From positions 20,626 to 84,625 of the forward strand of contig NZ_FCOA02000031.1 in the NCBI RefSeq assembly GCF_001544875.2: a DNA stretch of 64,000 nucleotides, written 5' to 3'. The notes below the pieces were generated by a model. The model ran no database searches and was not told the DNA's origin. It saw nothing but the letters and a program-made list of their open reading frames with translations. Positions 34,861 to 43,495 of the stretch are shown here, piece by piece (position 1 is the stretch's first letter; each line of letters opens with the position of its first letter). This DNA is from Caballeronia hypogeia (GTDB lineage: Bacteria > Pseudomonadota > Gammaproteobacteria > Burkholderiales > Burkholderiaceae). The position numbers and the translations under genes were made by a program.

Positions 34861-36336
34861 ATGCGAAACGACCTTTACATCGACGGCAAGTGGGTCAAGC
34901 CCGTCAACGGCGAGACGCGCAACGTCATCAATCCGGCAACGGAAGAAGTCCTTCAGATCATCAGTGCAGCCTCTGCTGAAGACGTGGACATCGCCGTCAA
35001 GGCCGCGCGTCGTGCGTTCGACCAGGATGGCTGGCCTAAACTCAGCGGCGCGCAGCGCGCCAAATATCTTCGCGCGATCGCGAAAGGCATCCGCAATCGA
35101 CAGGAAGACATCGCTCGCCTGGAAACGCTCGATAACGGCAAGCCGTTTCCAGAAGCAATGTGGGATGTCGGCGACGCGGCTGGGTGCTTTGAATACTATG
35201 CCGGTCTCGCAGAGCAACTGGACGACCACCCGGAAGAGAAGATTGAAATCTCGGACGGCCGATTCACTTCGAAGGCCGTCAAGGAACCCATCGGTGTCGC
35301 GGGCGCAATCATTCCGTGGAACTACCCCTTGCTCATGGCGGCATGGAAGGTCGCGCCGGCCCTCGCAGCCGGTTGTACTGTCGTCCTCAAGCCCGCTGAA
35401 ATCACGTCGCTGACGGCATTGGAGCTGGCAGCAATCGCACATGAAGCTGAACTGCCGGCGGGCGTGTTGAACATTCTGACTGGCTCTGGCTCGGTAGCCG
35501 GTCAGGCAATCATCGACCACAAGGGTGTGGATAAGCTCGCCTTCACCGGCTCGGGTCCGATCGGCTCGCAAATCATGGCGGCCGCTGCTCGTGACATCAA
35601 ACGTGTGAGCCTGGAGCTGGGTGGCAAGTCGCCTTTCGTCGTGTTTGACGATGCCGACATCGAGAAGGCTGTTGAATGGATCATGTTCGGCATCTTCTGG
35701 AACCAGGGGCAAGTCTGCTCGGCTACCTCGCGGGTCCTCGTGCAGAAAGGGATCTACGAAAAGTTGCTGCAGCGGTTGGTCGAAGAAACGGATCGCATTA
35801 GGATTGGCAACGGCCTGGACGACGGTGTGCTTCTCGGACCGCTCGTCTCGAAGCGCCAGCACGAGCAGGTCGTTGCAGCCATCGAGGCAGCGAAGGCTGC
35901 GGGTGCGACGGTCGCGGCGGGTGGAACACGTCCTGATGGGTTCGACAAGGGCTACTATCTGCGCCCAACGGTTTTGACGGATGTTCCGCTTGAAAGCGAT
36001 GCATGGGTCGAAGAGATTTTTGGCCCTGTTGTCTGCGTACGTCCGTTCGAGACTGAGGAAGAGGCCGTGGAGCTCGCTAATGACTCGCGTTTCGGCCTGG
36101 CAGCCGCGGTAATGTCGAAGAACGACGCACGGGCGGAGCGTGTCGCTGCCGCGTTTCGTGCCGGTATCGTCTGGATTAATTGCTCGCAACCGACGTTCAC
36201 GGAAGCGCCGTGGGGCGGGTACAAGCAATCGGGTATCGGGCGCGAACTTGGCCGCTGGGGACTCGATAACTATCTCGAAACGAAGCAGGTCACCAAGTTC
36301 GTCAGCGAAGAACCGTGGGGCTGGTACATCAAATAA
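34861..36336 (+). CDS. Aldehyde dehydrogenase, ALDH10/betaine-aldehyde-type (copy 2)
   Basis: A 491-residue aldehyde dehydrogenase from the ATG at 34861 (MRNDLYIDGKWVKP) with AGGGAA just ahead. Motifs: IIPWNYPLLMAAWKVAPALAAG, LELGGKSPFVVFDDADIEKAVEW, FWNQGQVCSATSR (catalytic Cys). The C-terminal tail is NYLETKQVT..VSEEPWGWY. By eye it is roughly three-quarters identical to the copy at 31006, with conserved blocks over the whole length, so the pair arose by duplication. Both keep every catalytic residue. The opposite strand happens to be open over the same interval (593 codons), which is a codon-bias artefact. Confidence 0.9.
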   Translation: MRNDLYIDGKWVKPVNGETRNVINPATEEVLQIISAASAEDVDIAVKAARRAFDQDGWPKLSGAQRAKYLRAIAKGIRNRQEDIARLETLDNGKPFPEAMWDVGDAAGCFEYYAGLAEQLDDHPEEKIEISDGRFTSKAVKEPIGVAGAIIPWNYPLLMAAWKVAPALAAGCTVVLKPAEITSLTALELAAIAHEAELPAGVLNILTGSGSVAGQAIIDHKGVDKLAFTGSGPIGSQIMAAAARDIKRVSLELGGKSPFVVFDDADIEKAVEWIMFGIFWNQGQVCSATSRVLVQKGIYEKLLQRLVEETDRIRIGNGLDDGVLLGPLVSKRQHEQVVAAIEAAKAAGATVAAGGTRPDGFDKGYYLRPTVLTDVPLESDAWVEEIFGPVVCVRPFETEEEAVELANDSRFGLAAAVMSKNDARAERVAAAFRAGIVWINCSQPTFTEAPWGGYKQSGIGRELGRWGLDNYLETKQVTKFVSEEPWGWYIK

Positions 36337-36786
36337 CCCAGCTCGATGAAGAAAATCAAAAGGTGCGGGACCGCGGCCAGGCCGCTGTCTCGTAGCTGCA
36401 CAAGGACTTGGTCTGACTGATTTGAGGGAGGCATTCCCCCGCCCCTCAGTTAGAGGGCACTGCGTCTTCGAAAGGTTCGGGCAACGCTGAGGCGGGGCCC
36501 GTTGCTGTTCGGGCGAATTTCCGCAAGCGCGCGATATCGACGCGACTCTTTTACGCTGATTGCGACGGCTTCGCGCGACGTAATCAGGCCATCCCTCGAA
36601 TGTAGATCCCCATTCCACGAGAACCTTTGTCGAGACAGAGGAAAACCGTCCAACCCAGCGCGAAACTCTTACGCAAACCTAATCAAGGCTAGGGTTTTCC
36701 CTGCGAGATTTGGCCGTCTCGCGGTTCTATGTGAGTACTCCATTCGCGCAAATCCAAAATTTCTTTGAAAAGAAAAAAACAATCGG
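36337..36786 (+). other. Intergenic region with an extra dyad upstream of site B
   Basis: No supported gene. TTTCTTT-GA-AAAGAAA (36760-36775) is a perfect 7-bp dyad about 28 bases, centre to centre, upstream of the site B dyad. It has the same arm-2-base-arm geometry as the operator dyads, so it may be a second regulator site. Confidence 0.4.
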
Positions 36787-36823
36787 AATTTTTCTTGAAA
36801 AAATTTTGGCCGAATTTTATAGT
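36787..36823 (+). promoter_or_regulatory. Operator-promoter element, site B (oxidoreductase-DapA operon)
   Basis: TTTTTC-TT-GAAAAA (36789-36802) overlaps the -35 box TTGAAA (36795-36800). A 17-base spacer leads to TATAGT (36818-36823). The core from TTTTTC through AAATTTT is identical to site A. The gene start at 36981 lies about 150 bases downstream. Confidence 0.7.
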
Positions 36824-36980
36824 GGAAACACGCTGCAGGATTTCGATGAGTTCGCAGTCACAGAACTGTGGTTCACACCAGGATCGACGCTCGGAGACGC
36901 CCGGCGGAGAAGGCCTACCGGACAAATGGATCTGTTCGGCGCCGAAACTAAAGCAATAGGTTTATTTAAGGAGAAAAGAG

Positions 36981-38327
36981 TTGGCCGCAAGAGCGTTGAG
37001 CGAGCGCATCCTGATCGATCCGCCGCATGAAGAGCCCACAGTGTCCGGCTGGTACCTTACCTCAGGCCCGGAACTGCCTTTGAATCGTCTGACGCGCGAT
37101 GTAACGTGCGACTGTCTTGTAATTGGCGCGGGTTGGATGGGCCTGCATGCGGCCCGCCGCTACGCGGAGCTTCGCCCGGATGCGAAGGTCGTGCTGGTGG
37201 ATGCGGGTCGTATTGGAAACAACGCATCCGGCCGCTGCATGGGCTTCGCGATCGATCTTGCCCACAATCCGCGAAACCAGAATTTTGCCGAGGACGAAAA
37301 GGGCAACAGTGAGGAGCTATACGTCAACCTCGAAGGTAACGCGTACCTCAAGAACGCGGTGGAAGAACTGGGCGTCGAGTGCGACTGGGATCCGCAGGGC
37401 AAGTATCACAGCGCTGCTACCGACGGTGGCGTTCAGGATCTCCGCAACTTTGCGAAAGCCCTTGATCGAATGGGGCAGAAGTACCGCTGGGTCGAAGCAG
37501 GTGAGATGCGTGAGATGACGGGAAGCAAGCACTATATCAAGGCGCTTCATCACCCCGGCACCATTCTGCTTCAGCCCGCCAAGTACTTGAAGAACGCCGC
37601 GCGCGCGCTTCCGAAGAACGTCTCAGTCTACGAAAACACGGCCATCAGGTCCGCCCAATTTGGCGACGTGCAGCACGTCTTCGAGACCAAGGACGCGGTC
37701 ATCAAGGCGTCGAAAGTCATTATCTGTGCTGCGGGCTACCTGACGAAGTTCGGCTTCTATCGCAACTCCGCGATTCCTGTCTACACGTTCGCAAGCATGA
37801 CACGCGAACTGACGGAAAGTGAGCTCAAGCGCGTCGGAAATCAAAGCGCGTACGGATTGATCCCGGCCAACAGCTTCGGAACGACGGTTCGACGCACGCT
37901 CGACAACCGACTGCTGCTACGAAACGTGTATGCGTACGCGAACAACTTCAAGACGTCGCTCGATGATGTCATGCGCGCGCGCATCCAGCAGCAAGTCGCA
38001 TTCGACAGACGCTGGCCCGAACTGTCTGCTATGGGATTCGAGTCAAGCTGGGGCGGCCTCCTGACCTTGTCTCAAAACGGCGGGATGGTGTGGGGTGAGT
38101 TGGCGAAGAATGTCTACGGCGCCGCGTTCTGCAATGGAACGGGCGTTTCGCGGGGCACGGCTTTTGGCAAGTCCATCGCGGAGCTCGCCAACGGAAAGAG
38201 TTCGCGGACGATCGACATTCTCAAGTCGCGAGCGACTCCGGCCCGCGCGTATCCGAAAATCATCACGTCGGTGGGCGTGAACTACGTAACGGGCAAGCGC
38301 TTCAAAGAAGCTGGTCTCGAAGTCTAA
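36981..38327 (+). CDS. FAD-dependent oxidoreductase, DAO/PuuB-like, TTG start
   Basis: A 448-residue flavoprotein. The start is TTG at 36981, supported by AAGGAG (36969-36974) 6 bases ahead and by the absence of an in-frame ATG before the FAD fold. The fold is CLVIGAGWMGLHAARRYAELRPDAKVVLVDAGRIGNNASGRCMGFAID, where the flavin-contact segment is NASGRCMGF, not the ASGRNGGW of the enzyme at 32657; a Cys replaces Asn. The C-terminal SWGGLLTLSQNGG and NGTGVSRGTAFG fit the DAO superfamily. It is the first gene behind operator-promoter B, and the DapA-like gene follows 17 bases later. Confidence 0.86.
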   Translation: MAARALSERILIDPPHEEPTVSGWYLTSGPELPLNRLTRDVTCDCLVIGAGWMGLHAARRYAELRPDAKVVLVDAGRIGNNASGRCMGFAIDLAHNPRNQNFAEDEKGNSEELYVNLEGNAYLKNAVEELGVECDWDPQGKYHSAATDGGVQDLRNFAKALDRMGQKYRWVEAGEMREMTGSKHYIKALHHPGTILLQPAKYLKNAARALPKNVSVYENTAIRSAQFGDVQHVFETKDAVIKASKVIICAAGYLTKFGFYRNSAIPVYTFASMTRELTESELKRVGNQSAYGLIPANSFGTTVRRTLDNRLLLRNVYAYANNFKTSLDDVMRARIQQQVAFDRRWPELSAMGFESSWGGLLTLSQNGGMVWGELAKNVYGAAFCNGTGVSRGTAFGKSIAELANGKSSRTIDILKSRATPARAYPKIITSVGVNYVTGKRFKEAGLEV

Positions 38328-38344
38328 ATTCAATGGAGTAGGAA

Positions 38345-39217
38345 ATGGCGGAACTTGTTGGTGTCAATCTCGCAATGCAAACCCCGTTCAATGAAGACGG
38401 GACGATCGACTATCGAACTTTCGAAGACCTCGTCGACCGCTATATCGACGCTGGTGTTCACGGTATCGTGTTCGGCTCAGGTACGGGGCAGCATCCGTAC
38501 CTGACCGAAGAAGAGTGCAATAAGCTGTATGAACTGGGTGCCAAGCGGGTTCAGGGGCGCTGTAATGTCATCTGTCAGACGTCGGCACTGAACGTGGACG
38601 AAGTCATCCGTCGCTCCAAGCATGCAGAGTCGATCGGCGCAAATGCCATCATGGTATTGCCGCCGTATTTCGAAGGGCCGTCGGACGACGACGGACTCTT
38701 CGAGTTCTACAAGGAAGTTGATGCCTCGATCGGGATCGACATCATCGGTTACAACATTCCCCAAGCGACTGGCATTGCTGTCTCGCCGTCGCTTCTGAAG
38801 CGGCTTGTTGAACTTCCGAACTACAACTACATCAAGGACAGCGCTGGTGACATCACTACTCACCAGGAGTTCATTTCCACTGGCGCCAACGTTCTCAACG
38901 GTTGTGATCCGACCACCATTTTCGCGTTTCTGGCTGGTGCAAAAGGCGCGATCTGGGGCGCGGCCAACTTCCTGCCTACCGAAGCAGTGAAGCTCTACAA
39001 CCTGGTCCAATCTGGAGACGTATCCGCAGCCTTCACGCTCTGGCACAAGATGCTTCCGTCGCTGTTGTTCATTTGGCGGACGGAATACGTCGCATCGGTT
39101 CTCCATGCCTCGAAACTGCGAGGATTCGGAACAGGTCGAGTGCGGAAGCCGCTGCGCGCACTGTCAAAGGATCACGCGGAAGGGCTTCGCAAGGCACTGG
39201 CTACGTTGGAAGGCTGA
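38345..39217 (+). CDS. DapA/NAL-family class I lyase or synthase, substrate-site Arg missing
   Basis: A 290-residue TIM-barrel Schiff-base enzyme. The lysine lies in NYIKDSAGD. The catalytic Tyr is in GYNIPQATG, and the phosphate/carboxylate loop is GSGTGQHPYLTEEE in place of GTTGE. In dihydrodipicolinate synthases the YNVPxRTG Arg binds the substrate carboxylate; here that position is Ala (PQATG), so lysine biosynthesis is unlikely. A retro-aldol or dehydration step on a 2-oxo acid in the catabolic route is more plausible. GGAGTAGG precedes the ATG. It follows the FAD oxidoreductase in the operon from promoter B. Confidence 0.85.
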   Translation: MAELVGVNLAMQTPFNEDGTIDYRTFEDLVDRYIDAGVHGIVFGSGTGQHPYLTEEECNKLYELGAKRVQGRCNVICQTSALNVDEVIRRSKHAESIGANAIMVLPPYFEGPSDDDGLFEFYKEVDASIGIDIIGYNIPQATGIAVSPSLLKRLVELPNYNYIKDSAGDITTHQEFISTGANVLNGCDPTTIFAFLAGAKGAIWGAANFLPTEAVKLYNLVQSGDVSAAFTLWHKMLPSLLFIWRTEYVASVLHASKLRGFGTGRVRKPLRALSKDHAEGLRKALATLEG

Positions 39218-39225
39218 TGCTGAAA

Positions 39226-39253
39226 AGCCGAGGGCGGCCGGTTGCCCTCGGCT
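39226..39253 (+). terminator. Stem-loop after the DapA-like gene
   Basis: A perfect 10-bp stem, AGCCGAGGGC (39226-39235) and GCCCTCGGCT (39244-39253), with an 8-base loop, 8 bases after the stop. Only a weak T stretch (ATTGTCAT) follows. Probable end of the operon from promoter B. Confidence 0.65.
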
Positions 39254-39678
39254 ATTGTCATCCCCGTGCTTTGCTGCTGCGAAGGATTATTAGATTCACG
39301 TAGTAGTTCTGACTAAATGGACGCTAGATATTTTTTCCAGTCGTCCGTGGGAGCGTTTCGCTCAAGGACATTACGGCGACCGCTATCAGCATCCGATTCT
39401 CTGCACGTCGTGGACATCCGCGATCTGGGCCTTGTAGTTGCGACTTCGCTCGAGTAGCGTCCAGACTCTGTCAAGGCGTGCGCCTACGAAATCGTCCTCA
39501 TGCACCCCAGTCGGTGTATTGATAGGTGTTGCAAGGGCGACATGCTTGCCTCCTCGCCGCCGTTGGTGGTTGATAAGAGGCTAATTGACCAAGTCTTGAT
39601 CACCGTGCGCATCGCGTGAGGCGGGGGCTGGACTTGAGCACCCTGGCTGCCTGGCCAGGATCGAGTTTGGAGTTTGAA
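39254..39678 (+). other. Intergenic region before mmsA
   Basis: No supported gene. TAGATATTTTTTCCAGTC (about 39325-39343) is AT-rich and loosely like the left half of the operator sites, but lacks the AAATTTT half and a TATAGT box, so I do not count it as a site. Confidence 0.3.
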
Positions 39679-41202
39679 ATGAACGTAGTAAGCGAAAAGG
39701 CGGACCTCTCGGTCAAAACGGTCAGCCACTTTATCAGTGGCCAAGTCGTCGCTCCGTCGAACGACCGATTCAAAGATATTTTTAATCCGGCCACTGGAGA
39801 AGTCACGGGTGCTGTCGCTCTGGCGTCGGTCGAAGAAGTCAACAGCGCGGTGCAGGCTGCCACCGCGGCGTTTCCGAGCTGGAGCGAGATGGCACCGCTG
39901 AAGCGTGCTCGGATCCTCTTCAAGTTCAAAGAGTTGCTCAACAAACACCAGGACGAACTCGCGATGCTCATCACTCGCGAGCACGGCAAGGTGTTCACCG
40001 ATGCGCAAGGTGAAGTCGTCCGCGGCATCGAAGTCGTCGAATTCGCCTGCGGTATTCCGAATCTGCTGAAGACCGACTTCACGGATCAGATTGGCGGTGG
40101 CATCGACAACTGGAATCTGCGTCAGCCGCTCGGCGTCGTGGCGGGCATCACGCCGTTCAACTTTCCGGTCATGGTACCGATGTGGATGTTCCCGGTGGCG
40201 CTCGCTTGCGGCAATACGTTCATTTTGAAGCCCTCGGAGCGTGACCCTTCAGCTTCTTTGCGTCTCGCCGAGTTGCTCACGGAAGCGGGGTTGCCCAACG
40301 GTGTGTTCAACGTGGTGAACGGCGACAAAGTCGCAGTGGACGCGCTCATCGAACATCCGGACGTGGCTGCCATTTCGTTCGTCGGCTCGACGCCGATTGC
40401 CGAGTACATCCACACGGAAGCCTCAAAGCGTGGCAAGCGCGTCCAGGCGCTCGGCGGCGCCAAGAATCATCTGGTTGTGATGCCTGACGCTGACCTCGAC
40501 CGCGCGGTCGACGCTCTCATCGGCGCCGCATACGGCTCCGCGGGCGAGCGCTGCATGGCAATCTCGGTTGCGGTCGCTGTTGGCCAAACAGGCGACGAAC
40601 TTATCGAAAAGCTGATTCCCCGCGTGGAATCGCTGGTCATCAAGAACGGCGAGAACCTTGACGCGGAGATGGGTCCGCTCGTCACGGCCGAGCACAAGGC
40701 GAAGGTCTCGGGTTACATCGAGGCGGGTGAAGCGGAGGGCGCGAAGCTCGTCGTGGATGGTCGTGTTCATCCGGTCGCTGCGGAGAATGGCTTTTTCATT
40801 GGCGGTACGCTGTTCGACGGTGTCCGCACGGACATGAAGATCTACAAGGAGGAAATTTTCGGGCCGGTCCTTGCAGTCATCCGCGTCCCGGACTTCGCCA
40901 GTGCGGTCAAGCTGATAAACGCGCACGAATTCGGCAACGGTGTGTCGCTGTACACGTCGGATGGTGGCGTGGCCCGAGCATTCACCCGTCAGATTCAAGT
41001 GGGGATGGTGGGTGTCAATGTGCCGATTCCGGTCCCGATGGCGTGGCACTCCTTCGGAGGCTGGAAAAAGTCACTCTTCGGTGACCACCATGCCTACGGG
41101 GAAGAAGGCATCCGCTTCTACACGCGGTACAAGAGCGTGATGCAGCGATGGCCCGATAGCATCAGTAAAGGTGCTGAATTCACGATGCCGGTTGCCAAAT
41201 AA
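39679..41202 (+). CDS. mmsA: Methylmalonate-semialdehyde dehydrogenase (CoA-acylating), MmsA-type
   Basis: A 507-residue ALDH6-type enzyme that oxidises methylmalonate or malonate semialdehyde to propionyl- or acetyl-CoA. The nucleophile is in GSAGERCMAIS. The segment where hydrolytic ALDHs have their general-base Glu reads VQALGGAKNH, lacking Glu, as expected for the CoA-dependent subgroup. ITPFNFPVMVPMWMFP is also an MmsA hallmark. The ATG at 39679 has GGAG (39669-39672) ahead. It probably supplies the last step that feeds the island's carbon into central metabolism; malonate semialdehyde from a C3 amine such as beta-alanine would fit, but this is inference. Confidence 0.9.
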   Translation: MNVVSEKADLSVKTVSHFISGQVVAPSNDRFKDIFNPATGEVTGAVALASVEEVNSAVQAATAAFPSWSEMAPLKRARILFKFKELLNKHQDELAMLITREHGKVFTDAQGEVVRGIEVVEFACGIPNLLKTDFTDQIGGGIDNWNLRQPLGVVAGITPFNFPVMVPMWMFPVALACGNTFILKPSERDPSASLRLAELLTEAGLPNGVFNVVNGDKVAVDALIEHPDVAAISFVGSTPIAEYIHTEASKRGKRVQALGGAKNHLVVMPDADLDRAVDALIGAAYGSAGERCMAISVAVAVGQTGDELIEKLIPRVESLVIKNGENLDAEMGPLVTAEHKAKVSGYIEAGEAEGAKLVVDGRVHPVAAENGFFIGGTLFDGVRTDMKIYKEEIFGPVLAVIRVPDFASAVKLINAHEFGNGVSLYTSDGGVARAFTRQIQVGMVGVNVPIPVPMAWHSFGGWKKSLFGDHHAYGEEGIRFYTRYKSVMQRWPDSISKGAEFTMPVAK

Positions 41203-41284
41203 CTCCGGCATTACATGTTCAGCGGAGACTTGAGTTTCCTTGGAGTGGACTCACTGCGGGCAAGCGAGAAGCGTGAGTGCTTTT

Positions 41285-41320
41285 GGCCGGTGCCTCACTG
41301 AGGGGTGCCGGCCCCTTTTT
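41285..41320 (+). terminator. Rho-independent terminator after mmsA
   Basis: GGCCGG (41285-41290) pairs with CCGGCC (41308-41313) with further pairing CCTC/GAGG inside, followed by CC and TTTTT (41316-41320). It lies about 80 bases after the mmsA stop. Confidence 0.75.
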
Positions 41321-41948
41321 AGCTCCAACAACTGGAAGCTCAACTCGGCGCGATGAACCCGAATCGGATACAGCCCATGCAACGTGCTAGTTCACTAGGA
41401 AAAGACCAATGACACGTCCGAGTTTCCAGGATCGCATAACCTTTGAGCGACTCGCCGATGAGGGTGAGACTGCTTTGGCCGATCGAGTTGTGGAGGATGC
41501 TCGCAACTCCTTCCGGGCGAGAAGAACTACGTCGTTGTGCCGAACCGAGACAGTCGCCAGTACTGGAGCCGAGGAATTCGATTGGCTCGATAAGGCGAGT
41601 CCGTTTGCGCAGGCTGATTTCTAAATCGCAGCGCTCTCGATGTGACGGCCACGTTGGCATATCGACGGTCTTCGGCTGAAATTGAACGCCTGCATCCTAT
41701 GTGTTGCCGCAGAGTGAAGTTGAAACGTTGTGTGAAGGCGTACGACGACGATATGTTGCGCCGATTCAAGAACGTAATGCGCGCATTGTTTCGCTAAAGA
41801 AAACACTTGTCGAATAAATTAGAGCCTGACAAGTCGCGGATCGAACCGTGTGCTGAAAAGGGCCCAACAGCATAAAGACGATTTCGCAGTGCAACTTTAC
41901 TGATCATTGGTCCAGTTGCCAGCTGCATATGAAAACGGAGGAGCATCC
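41321..41948 (+). other. Intergenic region with one short unassigned frame
   Basis: The longest frame begins ATG at 41409 (MTRPSFQDRITFERLADEGE, 71 codons, stop at 41624). It has no clear ribosome-binding site and no family I recognise. The region from 41640 to 41880 holds fragments only. It may be decayed DNA between the mmsA terminator and the MFS gene. Confidence 0.3.
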
Positions 41949-43295
41949 ATGTCATTCTCAACCCCTATACGTACAATCGGCGAGACAGAGACGTCCGTCG
42001 CGTTCAAACGACGCTTCATGATCAGGATGATGCTTGTCCTTACCGGAGGACAGTTCCTCGATGGCTACATCCTCGGAATCGTCGGCCCTGTGACGGCTAA
42101 GATGACGGCCGGTCTTGGTATTTCGACCGTATGGGAAGGCCTGATTGCCGCGGGGGCGCTGTTTGGAATCTTGTTCGGTTCTCCGTTAGGAGGCTGGGCC
42201 GCAGACAAATTTGGACGGAAGCCGCTGTTCATGCTGGACATGGTCCTGTTCCTCGTTTCGTCGGCGATGCAATTTTTTGTAAGTTCGCCGCTTGAGCTTC
42301 TTATCGTGCGCTTGTTGATGGGCATTGCGATCGGTGCTGAGTATTCTGTTGGTTGGCCCCTTATGTCGGAGTTCGCGCCGCCGAAGTTACGCGGACGGCT
42401 CATGGGCGCTGCCATCGTCGCCTGGTACACCGGATTCATGGTCGCCTTCGCTGCGGGATACGTTTTCGATGAAGTTTTTCATTGGGGTTGGAGGTCAGTA
42501 CTTGGAACGAGCACATTCATTGCAGCGGTACTGATCGTGGGGCGCATAGGCTTACCTGAGTCGCCGCGCTGGCTATGGAATCAAAAGCGTTTCGAGGAAG
42601 CGCATGCCATCGCCTGGCGATATATGGAGAGCAAAGACATCGCCGACATTGAGTGCGAGTCTACATCCGCTTGTAGCGCGAGATTTCGGACGCTGTTTTC
42701 CTCGCAATACTGGCGAGCCACTTTCTTCGTATCGATGTTTTGGTTTTGCGCCGTCACGCCATATTTTGCGATTGCAACGTTCGCCGATAGCGTCCTGAAG
42801 AAATACAATCTCGACGCTGGACTGAGAGGTGGTCTGGGCCTTTCTGCAGTTGCTTTGGCAGGCGTTGTGATTACCGTTTTGTTGATCGACAAAGTTGGAC
42901 GTCGGGCCTTGACGGTACCAACACAATGGGTGTGTACCATAGTGCTTGCGACAATTGGACTGTGGGCCAATGCCCCAGCCGCGGCTGTGCTAGCGCTCTT
43001 TCTTATCTTTTCATTTTTCAATGCTGGACCCACTACCTTGTCGGCTATCTATCCCAGCGAGGTTTTTCCGACCGAGGTGCGAGGAATCGGGACTGGGTTC
43101 GCCGCCGGCTTTAGCCGGATTGGAGCCGGTCTCGGAACGTTTCTCCTTCCATGGTCGATGGCAAACATCGGTGCTTCTGGCACCATGTTGATCGCCGCCG
43201 CGATCGCCGCCATTGGAGCGGGTGTGTCACAGTGGCTCGCGCCAGAAACGAAAGGAAAGAGTCTCACGGAAACGGCCGCGAGTTACACGCATTAA
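41949..43295 (+). CDS. MFS transporter (sugar-porter-like group)
   Basis: A 448-residue secondary carrier with about 12 hydrophobic segments in two halves. The loop 2-3 motif is GGWAADKFGRKPLF. PESPRWL (after the sixth segment) and YPSEVFPTEVRGIGTGF match the sugar-porter signature, although many such proteins in Burkholderia carry organic or aromatic acids. The start at 41949 (MSFSTPIRTIGE) has ACGGAGGAG ahead. It lies directly upstream of the second XRE-cupin regulator. It could import an acid intermediate or export one; the direction is not readable. Confidence 0.87.
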   Translation: MSFSTPIRTIGETETSVAFKRRFMIRMMLVLTGGQFLDGYILGIVGPVTAKMTAGLGISTVWEGLIAAGALFGILFGSPLGGWAADKFGRKPLFMLDMVLFLVSSAMQFFVSSPLELLIVRLLMGIAIGAEYSVGWPLMSEFAPPKLRGRLMGAAIVAWYTGFMVAFAAGYVFDEVFHWGWRSVLGTSTFIAAVLIVGRIGLPESPRWLWNQKRFEEAHAIAWRYMESKDIADIECESTSACSARFRTLFSSQYWRATFFVSMFWFCAVTPYFAIATFADSVLKKYNLDAGLRGGLGLSAVALAGVVITVLLIDKVGRRALTVPTQWVCTIVLATIGLWANAPAAAVLALFLIFSFFNAGPTTLSAIYPSEVFPTEVRGIGTGFAAGFSRIGAGLGTFLLPWSMANIGASGTMLIAAAIAAIGAGVSQWLAPETKGKSLTETAASYTH

Positions 43296-43426
43296 GTTGG
43301 ACGCGCCTTCCGCTTGCGGATTCGTGGCGGTCTGATTGGTGGGAGCCGTCCCACACGGGATCGCGGGGCACGTGCGGAAGGTGTCGATCGCTTGCTTGTT
43401 GAACGCTTGAAGAATAGTACAATCGG

Positions 43427-43458
43427 ATTTTTCATGTGAAAAATTTTCTGACTATATT
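43427..43458 (+). promoter_or_regulatory. XRE-cupin operator, site D (regulator 2)
   Basis: The best dyad of the set: ATTTTTCA-TG-TGAAAAAT (43427-43444), 8-bp arms with no mismatch, continuing into TTT. TATATT (43453-43458) is a -10 candidate; it sits about 5 bases closer to the dyad than TATAGT does at A-C. The regulator's ATG is 38 bases downstream, consistent with tight autoregulation. Confidence 0.65.
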
Positions 43459-43495
43459 TTCCGGTCAGACATTCTTCAGGCGAGTGGAGGCAGCG

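Noticed and set aside
34837..36618. A 593-codon open frame on the minus strand opposite the second ALDH gene
   Set aside because: The plus-strand ALDH is unambiguous. Long antisense frames of this kind also lie opposite other high-GC genes here (for example 11040-12242 and 20584-21417) and show no domain, so this is codon bias.
39325..39343. A sixth operator-like site before mmsA
   Set aside because: Only the T-rich half is similar; the invariant AAATTTT half and the TATAGT box are missing.
41409..41624. A 71-codon frame in the gap after mmsA
   Set aside because: No ribosome-binding site, no recognised family; kept only as a note in the intergenic entry.
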